64,000 nt of DNA from JABFWF01 sp035539135. Its GTDB lineage: Bacteria > Pseudomonadota > Gammaproteobacteria > Xanthomonadales > Xanthomonadaceae. Shown here piece by piece: positions 25,838 to 33,459 of the stretch. Both the position numbers and the translations under genes were made by a program. A model generated the notes under the pieces. The model had not been told where the DNA came from. It saw nothing but the letters and a program-made list of their open reading frames with translations, and ran no database searches. Within the stretch, counting starts at the first letter, position 1. Every line of letters starts with the position of its first letter. The DNA lies in contig DATLJD010000013.1 in assembly GCA_035539135.1 (NCBI GenBank), forward strand, positions 62,001 to 126,000, read 5' to 3'.

Positions 25838-26833
25838 ATGGCGACCGAGCCCGCCTTCTCCCAGGATTTCGATTTCGCCGCCAGCGGCCGCCGCGTGTTC
25901 GAGGTCGAGGCGCGCGGGCTGGAGGCCGTCGCCGCCCGCATCGACGGCAGCTTCGGCGCCGCGTGCGCGCTGCTGCTCGGCTGCCGCGGCCGGGTCGTGT
26001 GCACCGGCATGGGCAAGTCCGGCCACATCGCGCGCAAGATCGCGGCGACCCTGGCCTCGACCGGCACCCCGGCCTTCTACGTGCATCCCGGCGAGGCCGG
26101 CCACGGCGACCTCGGCATGATCACCGACGCCGACGTCATGCTGGCCCTGTCCAATTCCGGCGAGACCGACGAGATCCTGATGCTGCTGCCGGTGCTCAAG
26201 CGCCAGGGCAACCAGCTGGTGGCGATGACCGGCCGGCCGGCCTCGACGCTCGCGCGCGAGGCCGACGTGCACCTGGACGTGAGCGTGCCCGACGAGGCCT
26301 GCCCGCTGCACCTCGCGCCGACCACCAGCACCACCGCCGCGCTCGCGCTCGGCGACGCGATCGCGGTGGCGCTGCTGGAGGCGCGCGGCTTCACCGCCGA
26401 CGACTTCGCCCGCTCGCATCCGGCCGGCGCGCTCGGCCGCCGGCTGCTGCTGCACATCACCGACGTCATGCACGCCGGCGACGAGGTGCCGCGGGTGCCG
26501 GCCGACGCCTCGCTCAGCGCGGCGCTGGTCGAGATGAGCCGCAAGCGGCTCGGCATGACCGCGGTGGTCGACGCGGACGACCGCCTGCTCGGCATGTTCA
26601 CCGACGGCGACCTGCGCCGCACCCTGGACGATGCCAGCGTCGACATGCGCGCGACCACGATCGGCGCGGTCATGACGCGCTCGCCGAAGACGATCGGCTC
26701 GGACGCGCTCGCGGCCGAGGCCGCGCAGCTGATGGAGGCGCACAAGATCAGCGCGCTGGTGGTCGTCGACGATGACCACCGCGTGGTCGGCGCGCTCAAC
26801 ATTCATGACCTGTTGCGGGCGCGCGTCGTCTGA
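25838..26833 (+). CDS. kdsD: Arabinose-5-phosphate isomerase KdsD
   Basis: A 331-residue enzyme with an N-terminal SIS domain (CTGMGKSGHIARKIAATLASTGTPAF, LSNSGETDEIL, HPAGALGRRL) and two C-terminal CBS domains from about residue 205. It converts ribulose-5-phosphate to arabinose-5-phosphate for Kdo synthesis. It heads the kdsD-kdsC-lptC-lptA-lptB operon and is divergent from ibaG. Confidence 0.96.
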   Translation: MATEPAFSQDFDFAASGRRVFEVEARGLEAVAARIDGSFGAACALLLGCRGRVVCTGMGKSGHIARKIAATLASTGTPAFYVHPGEAGHGDLGMITDADVMLALSNSGETDEILMLLPVLKRQGNQLVAMTGRPASTLAREADVHLDVSVPDEACPLHLAPTTSTTAALALGDAIAVALLEARGFTADDFARSHPAGALGRRLLLHITDVMHAGDEVPRVPADASLSAALVEMSRKRLGMTAVVDADDRLLGMFTDGDLRRTLDDASVDMRATTIGAVMTRSPKTIGSDALAAEAAQLMEAHKISALVVVDDDHRVVGALNIHDLLRARVV

Positions 26834-26858
26834 TCGCCGCGACCCCGACGACTCCGAC

Positions 26859-27419
26859 ATGGACGCCACGCCACGCCACCTCGACCACCTCCGCGGCCTC
26901 ACGCCGGACCTCGTCGCACGCGCGGCGCGGGTGCGCCTGGCCTGCTTCGACGTGGACGGCACCCTCACCGACGGCCGCCTCGGCTTCGACGGCGAGGGCC
27001 GCGAGCTGAAGGCCTTCCACGTGCGCGACGGCCAGGGCCTGGCGCTGCTGCGCCGCGCCGGCATCGCCACCGCCTTCGTCACCGCGCGCGGCGGCGGCAT
27101 CGCCGCGCAGCGCGCGGCCGAGCTTGGCGCCGAGGCCTGCATCGCGGTCGGCGACAAGCTGGCCTGCGTGCGCGACCTGGCCGAGCGGCTGGGGATCGGC
27201 CTGGACGCGGTCGCCTTCATGGGCGACGACCTCGCCGACCTCGCCGTGCTGCAGGCCGCCGGCCTCGCCGTGGCGCCGGCCGACGCGCACCCGTGGATCG
27301 CCGCGCGCGTGCACTGGCGCACTTCCATGCGCGGCGGCGAAGGCGCGGCACGCGAGCTGTGCGACCTCGTGCTCGGCGCCCAGGACCGGATTGCCGCGTT
27401 GCTGGGGTCGCCGGCATGA
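26859..27419 (+). CDS. kdsC: Kdo-8-phosphate phosphatase KdsC
   Basis: A 186-residue C0-type HAD phosphatase: ACFDVDGTLTDGRL carries the nucleophile Asp, FVTARGG motif II, and GDDLADLAVL motif IV. It releases Kdo from Kdo-8-phosphate. The ATG at 26859 is 25 bases after kdsD, and the stop overlaps the lptC start by four bases. Confidence 0.95.
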   Translation: MDATPRHLDHLRGLTPDLVARAARVRLACFDVDGTLTDGRLGFDGEGRELKAFHVRDGQGLALLRRAGIATAFVTARGGGIAAQRAAELGAEACIAVGDKLACVRDLAERLGIGLDAVAFMGDDLADLAVLQAAGLAVAPADAHPWIAARVHWRTSMRGGEGAARELCDLVLGAQDRIAALLGSPA

Positions 27420-27973
27420 ACTGGCGCCTCGGCCTGACCCTGCTGCTGCTCGCCGGCGCCATCGTCACCGGCTGGTCGGTGCTGCGCCAGCGCGACCAGG
27501 GGGTGCCGGCGGCCTCCGGCGGCGGCCGCTCGGACTACGTGCTGCACGACTTCGAACTGATCGCGCTGGACGACGACGGCAGCGAGTCGTTCACCCTGCG
27601 CGCGCCCTTGCTGCAGGAGACCCCGGGCGCGCGCACGATGGAGCTGACCACCCCGCTGTTCCTGCTGCCCGACGAGGACGGTCGCTACTGGCAGGTGCGC
27701 GCCAGGCGCGGCTGGATCAGCGAGCAGCGCGACCGCATCCGCCTGCGCGAGGATGTGCGGCTGGACAGTCCGCCGGGAGAGGATCCGACGGCGATGCGCA
27801 CGGAGGAGCTGAACGTCTTCCCGGAGAAGCGGCTTGCCACCTCGGAACTGGCGGTGACCGTCACCGAACCGGGCCTTACAATGATCGGCCGGGGCCTCAG
27901 GGCCGAACTCGACGCCAAGCGCTTCACCCTCCTTTCCCAGGCCCGCACCCTCTATGTCCCGTCGTCCCGCTGA
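27416..27973 (+). CDS. lptC: LPS export protein LptC
   Basis: A 185-residue protein with one N-terminal transmembrane anchor (LGLTLLLLAGAIVTGWSVL) and a periplasmic beta-jellyroll that accepts LPS from LptB2FG and passes it to LptA. The motif DYVLHDFELIALDDDG and the V-shaped repeat TPLFLLPDEDGRYWQVRARRGWI are typical. It overlaps kdsC by four bases, and its 3' end overlaps lptA by 20 bases, an unusually long but in-family coupling. Confidence 0.9.
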   Translation: MNWRLGLTLLLLAGAIVTGWSVLRQRDQGVPAASGGGRSDYVLHDFELIALDDDGSESFTLRAPLLQETPGARTMELTTPLFLLPDEDGRYWQVRARRGWISEQRDRIRLREDVRLDSPPGEDPTAMRTEELNVFPEKRLATSELAVTVTEPGLTMIGRGLRAELDAKRFTLLSQARTLYVPSSR

Positions 27974-28493
27974 GCTGCTGTTGCTGGCCGTCCTCGTCGC
28001 CTTCGCCGGCGCCGCGGGCGCGCGCTCGTCCGACCGCAACCAGCCGATGCAGCTGGTCTCGAACACCAACAGCTGCACCCTCGGCGACAACGGCACCTGC
28101 GTGCTCACCGGCAACGTCCACATCACCCAGGGCACGCTGGAGATCAGCGCCGCCAAGGCGACCATCTACCGCGGCGGCGGCGAGGTCAGCCGCGCGGTGC
28201 TGAGCGGCGCGCCGGTCGTGCTCAGGCAGACCATGGACGACGGCACGCCGATGACCGCGCGCGCCACCGGCGTGGACTACAACCTGCAGACCGAGGTCGT
28301 GGTGTTCACCGGCGACGTCAACCTGCAGCAGCCGCGCGGCAGCATGAGCGGCGCGCGGGTCGTCTACAACCTCAAGACCGGCGGCGTCGAGAGCGGCGGC
28401 GGCCAGGGCGACGGCCGGGTGCGCATGACCATCCTGCCGAAGAACGCCGCGCCGGCCCAGCAGGCCGAGAACCAGGACAAGGACGCGCCCTGA
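27954..28493 (+). CDS. lptA: LPS transport bridge protein LptA
   Basis: A 179-residue periplasmic OstA-like jellyroll protein with a signal peptide (cleavage near GARS). Motifs include QPMQLVSNTNSCTLGDNGTCVLTGNVHITQGTLEISAAKA (read in pieces) and VVVFTGDVNLQQPRGSMSGARVVYNL. It forms the protein bridge carrying LPS to LptD. One pair of cysteines (CTLGDNGTC) may form a disulfide, not seen in E. coli LptA. The stop abuts the lptB start. Confidence 0.92.
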   Translation: MSRRPAELLLLAVLVAFAGAAGARSSDRNQPMQLVSNTNSCTLGDNGTCVLTGNVHITQGTLEISAAKATIYRGGGEVSRAVLSGAPVVLRQTMDDGTPMTARATGVDYNLQTEVVVFTGDVNLQQPRGSMSGARVVYNLKTGGVESGGGQGDGRVRMTILPKNAAPAQQAENQDKDAP

Positions 28494-29212
28494 TGCTGGT
28501 CGCCGAGGGCCTGCGCAAGCGCTATCGCGCGCGCGAGGTGGTGCGGGATTTCGGGCTGACGCTCGACGCCGGCGAGGTGGTCGGCCTGCTCGGTCCCAAC
28601 GGCGCCGGCAAGACCACCTGCTTCTACATGATCGTCGGCCTGGTGCCCGCCGACGCCGGTCGCATCGTGCTCGACGGCCGCGACATCACCGGCGAGCCGA
28701 TGTACGTGCGCGCCCGCCGCGGGGTCGGCTACCTCCCGCAGGAGCCGTCGGTGTTCCGCAAGCTGAGCGTCGCCGACAACCTGCGGCTGGTGCTGGAGCT
28801 GCGGGCCGACCTCGACGCCAAGGGCCGCGCGCGCGAGCTCGAGGGCCTGATGGACGAACTGCAGGTCAGCCACGTCGCCGACCAGGCCGGCGCCAGCCTC
28901 TCGGGCGGCGAGCGCCGGCGGGTCGAGATCGCCCGCGCGCTGGCCGCGCGCCCGCGCCTGATCCTGCTGGACGAACCGTTCGCCGGCGTCGACCCGATCT
29001 CGGTCGGCGAGATCCAGCGCATCGTCAGCCACCTCAAGAACCGCGGCATCGGCGTCCTCATCACCGACCACAACGTCCGCGAAACCTTGGGCATCTGCGA
29101 CCGCGCGTATATCCTCAACGAAGGCAGCGTGCTCGCGCAGGGGGCGCCGGACGCGCTGCTCGCCAATCCCGACGTGCGGCGCGTCTACCTGGGCGATTCC
29201 TTCCGCCTCTAG
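28493..29212 (+). CDS. lptB: LPS export ATPase LptB
   Basis: A 239-residue ABC ATPase with Walker A GPNGAGKTT, LptB-specific YLPQEPSVFRKLSV, signature LSGGERRR, and Walker B LILLDEPFAGVDPISV. It drives LPS extraction with LptFG, which lie elsewhere. Its start overlaps the lptA stop by one base, and rpoN begins 40 bases downstream, the conserved gamma-proteobacterial order. Confidence 0.97.
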   Translation: MLVAEGLRKRYRAREVVRDFGLTLDAGEVVGLLGPNGAGKTTCFYMIVGLVPADAGRIVLDGRDITGEPMYVRARRGVGYLPQEPSVFRKLSVADNLRLVLELRADLDAKGRARELEGLMDELQVSHVADQAGASLSGGERRRVEIARALAARPRLILLDEPFAGVDPISVGEIQRIVSHLKNRGIGVLITDHNVRETLGICDRAYILNEGSVLAQGAPDALLANPDVRRVYLGDSFRL

Positions 29213-29252
29213 CCGCGACCGCCGTCCCCGCCAGGACGCGTTTCGCAGCGAC

Positions 29253-30668
29253 ATGAAAACCCGCCTCCAGACCACGCTCGGCCAGCAGCTGGTGCTCACG
29301 CCCCAGCTGCGCCAGGCGATCCACCTGCTGCAGCTGTCCGGGCAGGAACTGGAGGCCGAGCTGGCGCAGGCGGTCGAGAGCAATCCGCTGCTGGACTGGG
29401 AGGAGCCGGAACCGGTCGAGGTACCCGCCCCGCGCGAGCATGAGGGCGACGGCGACGCCACGGTCGCGCGCGCCGACGACGAGGACCTTGTGCCCTGGAA
29501 CCGCGACGCGGAGCCATGGGCGCCGGCCGCCCGCGGCACCGACGACGAGGACGGCGACGCCAGCCAGCGCGTGGTCGAGCCGGAAACCCTGCGCGACCAC
29601 CTGCAGTGGCAGCTGCACCTGAGCCACCTGTCGCCGCGCGACCGCCGCATCGGCCTGGCCCTGATCGACGCGATCGACGAGGACGGCTACCTGCGCGAAC
29701 CCTTCGACGCCCTCCGCGAGGCCTTGCGCCCGGAGCTCGAGGTCGACGAGGGCGAGCTGCTGACCGTGCTGCACCAGGTGCAGCGCTTCGATCCGCCCGG
29801 AGTCGGCGCGCGCGACCTCGGCGAATGCCTGGCGCTGCAGCTGCGCCTGCTCGACGAGGACACCCCGGGGCGCACGGTCGCGCTGCGGATCAGCGCCGGC
29901 CTGCTGGAGCGGGTGCCTCGGATCGGCGCCGCCGGCGTCGCCGCCGAGCTGGGCTGCGATCCGGACGAGGCGCAGGCCGCGCTGCAACTGCTGCGCTCGC
30001 TGGACCCGCGCCCGGGCGCGCGCCTGGGCACCCTGCCCGCCGACACCTACGTCAACCCGGACTGCGTGGTCTGGCGCCAGCGCGGCGTGTGGCGGGTGGC
30101 GCTGGCCGGCAGCCATCTGCCGCGGCTGACCATCCACCGCGGCTACGAGCAACTGATTACCCGCGCCTGCGCCGCCGACGCCGGCTACCTGCGCGGCCGC
30201 CTGCAGGAAGCGCGCTGGCTGCTGAAGAACCTCGAGGCGCGCGGCGAGACCCTGCTCAAGGTGATGCGTTGCCTGGTCCGCCAGCAGGCCGGCTTCCTTG
30301 AGTTCGGCGACCAGGCGCTGCGCCCGCTGACCCTGCGCGAGGTCGCCGCCGAGATAGGCCTGCACGAGTCCACCGTTTCGCGCGCGGTCGCCCGCAAGTA
30401 CGTGCGCACCCCGCGCGGCACCCTCCCCCTGCGCGCCTTCTTCGCCTCCGGCATCGACACCGGCGGTGGCGGGGAAACCTCCAGCACCGCGGTCCAGAGC
30501 ATGATCCGTGAGCTGGTGAATGCGGAGAACCCGCGCAAGCCCCTGTCCGACGCCCGCCTGGCCGCGCTGCTCAAGGCCGGCGGCGTGCCGGTCGCCCGCC
30601 GCACCGTGGCCAAGTACCGGGAAGCGCTCGGCATCCCCTCTTCACACGAACGGGTGCGCATCGGCTAG
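29253..30668 (+). CDS. rpoN: RNA polymerase sigma-54 factor RpoN
   Basis: A 471-residue sigma-54. Region I begins TTLGQQLVLTPQLRQAIHLLQLS and ESNPLLDWEE; an acidic region II follows; the C-terminal RpoN box ARRTVAKYR (448-456) binds the -24 element. Sigma-54 needs an AAA+ activator and serves motility, nitrogen and surface functions in Xanthomonads. Position after lptB and before hpf/ptsN is canonical. I found no convincing -24/-12 promoter within this window. Confidence 0.97.
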   Translation: MKTRLQTTLGQQLVLTPQLRQAIHLLQLSGQELEAELAQAVESNPLLDWEEPEPVEVPAPREHEGDGDATVARADDEDLVPWNRDAEPWAPAARGTDDEDGDASQRVVEPETLRDHLQWQLHLSHLSPRDRRIGLALIDAIDEDGYLREPFDALREALRPELEVDEGELLTVLHQVQRFDPPGVGARDLGECLALQLRLLDEDTPGRTVALRISAGLLERVPRIGAAGVAAELGCDPDEAQAALQLLRSLDPRPGARLGTLPADTYVNPDCVVWRQRGVWRVALAGSHLPRLTIHRGYEQLITRACAADAGYLRGRLQEARWLLKNLEARGETLLKVMRCLVRQQAGFLEFGDQALRPLTLREVAAEIGLHESTVSRAVARKYVRTPRGTLPLRAFFASGIDTGGGGETSSTAVQSMIRELVNAENPRKPLSDARLAALLKAGGVPVARRTVAKYREALGIPSSHERVRIG

Positions 30669-30755
30669 CCGGAAGCGCCGGGGTCGGGTAGCGTTCACGG
30701 TGGCGGCGGCGATCCACGCCATGCTGCCGCGACCACCAGTCGACAGGAGGGACCG

Positions 30756-31091
30756 ATGCGCATTGAAACCTACGGCCAGCAGCTCGACGTGACTCCCGCG
30801 CTGCGCGACTACGTGGAAAGCAAGCTGGCGCGCCTGGAGCGGCACTTCGACCACCAGACCATCGACGTCCGGGTCTCGCTCCGGGTGGACAAGCCCCTGC
30901 ACTGCGCGGAAGCGACGCTGAACTTCGCAGGCGCCTCGGCGATGCACGCGGACGCCAGCGGCCCCGACATGTACGCGGCGATCGACCTGCTCGCCGACAA
31001 ACTCGACCGCCTGGTGCTGAAGCACAAGGGCAAGCTGGTCGACCAGAGCCGGCGCAACGCCGATCCCGCCCGCAGCGGCGACTTCGCCTAG
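30756..31091 (+). CDS. hpf: Ribosome hibernation-promoting factor (short form)
   Basis: A 111-residue HPF/YfiA-type protein: TYGQQLDVTPALRDYVESKLARLERHF and the MYAAIDLLADKLDRLVLKHK helix. It binds the ribosomal decoding region in stationary phase and helps form 100S dimers. The short length matches HPF of the rpoN locus. AGGAGG lies just before the ATG. Confidence 0.95.
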   Translation: MRIETYGQQLDVTPALRDYVESKLARLERHFDHQTIDVRVSLRVDKPLHCAEATLNFAGASAMHADASGPDMYAAIDLLADKLDRLVLKHKGKLVDQSRRNADPARSGDFA

Positions 31092-31098
31092 CACCTGC

Positions 31099-31548
31099 AT
31101 GCCGCTCGCCGAGTTGCTCAGCGCCGACCGGATCGCGGTCCTGGTCGAGGCGGACGGCCGCGACCAGGTCCTGGACGCGGCCGCCCGCCTGCTCGCCGAC
31201 GGCGCGGCCGAGACCACCGGCGCGATCGGTCGCAGCCTGCGCCAGCGCGAGCGCCTTGGCAGCACCGCGATCGGCCATGGCGTGGCCATCCCGCACGGCC
31301 GCACGGAGGCCTTCGAACAGGCCCGCGCCGCGTTCTTCCGGCTGACTCCCGGCGTGGACTTCGACGCCGCCGACGGCCAGCCGGTGGACCTGGTGTTCGC
31401 GATGGCGGTGCCCGTCCACTTCACCCAGCAGCACCTGCAGCTGCTGTCGGAGCTGGCCGAGCGCTTCGGCGACGCCGGCTTCCGCGATGCGCTGCGGGCG
31501 GCCCCCGACGCCGACGCGCTGCGCGCGCTGTTGCTGGCGGAGCGCTAG
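31099..31548 (+). CDS. ptsN: Nitrogen PTS protein EIIA-Ntr (PtsN)
   Basis: A 149-residue PTS IIA domain of the fructose/Ntr type with the phosphorylated His66 in GHGVAIPHGRTE. PtsN receives phosphate through EI and HPr and acts as a regulator (potassium, stress, sigma-54 related) rather than in sugar uptake. It lies seven bases after hpf and 12 before hprK. Confidence 0.95.
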   Translation: MPLAELLSADRIAVLVEADGRDQVLDAAARLLADGAAETTGAIGRSLRQRERLGSTAIGHGVAIPHGRTEAFEQARAAFFRLTPGVDFDAADGQPVDLVFAMAVPVHFTQQHLQLLSELAERFGDAGFRDALRAAPDADALRALLLAER

Positions 31549-31560
31549 GAGGACGCACGG

Positions 31561-32511
31561 ATGCCGATGGCGATCAGCGCCGGCGAACTGTTCGAACAGC
31601 TGCGCGAGCGGCTCGGCCTGCGCTGGGTCGCCGGCCAGGCCGGCGGCGCGCGCACGCTGGAACCTGGCGACTCGGTCGCGCGCCGGCCGTCGCTGGCCGG
31701 CTACCTCAACATCATCTACCCGAACAAGGTGCAGATCCTCGGCGCCGAGGAGCTGAGCTGGCTGGACGGGCTCGACTCGCGCCAGCGCTGGGAGACCATC
31801 GCCCGCATCATGCAATTCGGGCCGCTGGCGCTGGTGATCAGCAAGGACCAGGCCTGCCCGGCCGACCTGCACGACGCCGCCGAGGAATCCGGCACGCCGC
31901 TGTGGATCTCGCCGCGGCGCGGCCACGAGCTGCTCAACCACCTGCAGTACCACCTCGCGCGCAAGCTGGCGCCGCGGGTGACCATGCACGGCGTGTTTCT
32001 GGAGATCTATTCGATCGGCGTGCTGATCACCGGCGAGGCCGGCGCCGGCAAGAGCGAACTGGCGCTGGAGCTGGTCACCCGCGGCCACCGCCTGGTCGCC
32101 GACGACGCGCCGGAGTTCACCCAGATCGCGCCGGACGTTCTGGACGGCAGCAGCCCCGAGCTGCTGCAGGACCTGCTCGAGGTGCGCGGCCTCGGCGTGC
32201 TCAACGTGCGCCAGATGTTCGGCGACACCGCGGTCAAGAAGAACAAGTACCTGCGCCTGATCGTGCACCTGACCCAGCCGACCGTCGAGCCCAGGCCGGG
32301 CGGGATCGAGCGCATCACCGGCGACCTCGGCGTGCGCCGCGTGCTCGACCTCGACGTGCCGATGATCACGCTCCCGGTGATGCCCGGCCGCAACCTCGCG
32401 GTGCTGACGGAGGCCGCGGCGCGCGCGCACATCCTGCGCGCCAAGGGCGTGGACCCGGCGGCGGCGTTCATGGCCCGGCACAGCCACTTCCTGGAGCGCT
32501 CGACGCCATGA
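31561..32511 (+). CDS. hprK: HPr kinase/phosphorylase HprK
   Basis: A 316-residue enzyme with the P-loop GEAGAGKSE (residues 158-166), the catalytic His143 in MHGVFLEI, and the signature EVRGLGVLNVRQMFG. It phosphorylates Ser46 of HPr and reverses this by phosphorolysis. In proteobacteria it typically goes with an incomplete PTS, as here: HPr, EI and a mannose-type IIA lie 3-4 kb downstream. The stop overlaps rapZ by four bases. Confidence 0.96.
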   Translation: MPMAISAGELFEQLRERLGLRWVAGQAGGARTLEPGDSVARRPSLAGYLNIIYPNKVQILGAEELSWLDGLDSRQRWETIARIMQFGPLALVISKDQACPADLHDAAEESGTPLWISPRRGHELLNHLQYHLARKLAPRVTMHGVFLEIYSIGVLITGEAGAGKSELALELVTRGHRLVADDAPEFTQIAPDVLDGSSPELLQDLLEVRGLGVLNVRQMFGDTAVKKNKYLRLIVHLTQPTVEPRPGGIERITGDLGVRRVLDLDVPMITLPVMPGRNLAVLTEAAARAHILRAKGVDPAAAFMARHSHFLERSTP

Positions 32512-33380
32512 ACGCGCACGCACCGGAGCTGGTGGTGGTCAGCGGCATGTCCGGCTCCGGCAAGTCGGTCGCGCTGAACACTTTCGAGGACCTCGGCTTC
32601 TACTGCGTGGACAACCTGCCGGCGGAGCTGCTGCCGGAGTTCGTGCGCAGCGTGGCGCGCGACGACGGCGCGCCGGAGAAGCTCGCGGTGGGCATCGACG
32701 TGCGCAACCGCCACAGCGACCTCGCCAACATCCCCGGCTGGCTGTCGGCGGTGGGCTCGCTCGGACTCGACCCGCGCCTGGTGTTCTTCGAGACCTCCGA
32801 CGAGGTGCTGCTCAAGCGCTACGCCGACACCCGCCGCCGGCATCCGCTGAGCCACCTCGGCCTGTCGCTGGCCGACGCGATCTCGCTCGAGCGGCAGGTG
32901 CTCAAGCCGCTGCGCCAGGTCGCCGACAGCGTGATCGACACCAGCGCGCTGAACGTGCACCAGCTGCGCCGCCAGGTGATCACCGACTTCGGCCTGGCCG
33001 GCGACACCACCCTGTCGCTGCTGTTCGAGTCCTTCGCCTACCGCCGCGGGGTGCCCGCCGACGCCGACTTCGTGTTCGACGCGCGGGTGCTGCCCAACCC
33101 GCACTGGAACCCCGAGCTGCGCCCGCTGTCCGGCCGCGACGCGCAGGTGCGCGCGCACCTCGAGACGCAGCCGGAAGTGCGCGAATACGCGCGCCAGGTC
33201 GAGGATTTCCTCGATACCTGGCTGCCGCGCCTGCGCTCGGAGACCCGCAGCTACGTCACCGTCGCCTTCGGCTGCAGCGGCGGCCGACACCGCTCGGTCT
33301 ACCTCGCCGAACGCCTCGCCCACCACTGCCGCGACAACGGCTGGGCGGAAGTCGCCGTCCACCACCGCGAACTCGACTGA
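32508..33380 (+). CDS. rapZ: RNase adapter RapZ
   Basis: A 290-residue P-loop protein (VSGMSGSGKS, residues 11-20) with FYCVDNLPAELL and the C-terminal SVAFGC-type segment VTVAFGCSGGRHRSVYLAERL. In E. coli RapZ presents the sRNA GlmZ to RNase E and senses glucosamine-6-phosphate. Xanthomonad targets are not known. It overlaps hprK by four bases. Confidence 0.95.
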   Translation: MNAHAPELVVVSGMSGSGKSVALNTFEDLGFYCVDNLPAELLPEFVRSVARDDGAPEKLAVGIDVRNRHSDLANIPGWLSAVGSLGLDPRLVFFETSDEVLLKRYADTRRRHPLSHLGLSLADAISLERQVLKPLRQVADSVIDTSALNVHQLRRQVITDFGLAGDTTLSLLFESFAYRRGVPADADFVFDARVLPNPHWNPELRPLSGRDAQVRAHLETQPEVREYARQVEDFLDTWLPRLRSETRSYVTVAFGCSGGRHRSVYLAERLAHHCRDNGWAEVAVHHRELD

Positions 33381-33459
33381 CACGCCCCCTGCGCAGGCGA
33401 ACCCGCGCGTGGCACGATAGGGCCATGGCGCGCGCCGCGCCGCACGACGAGGGGACGAC

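Noticed and set aside
24191..28165. A 1324-codon open frame on the minus strand spanning kdsD, kdsC and lptC
   Set aside because: Only its C-terminal 417 codons (murA) match a family. The rest is antisense to well-supported genes and reflects scarce stop codons in GC-rich DNA.
33408..33422. TGGCACGATAGGGCC as a sigma-54 -24/-12 promoter of the serine protease
   Set aside because: The -24 half fits, but the GC of the -12 element is one base too near and TTGC is absent.
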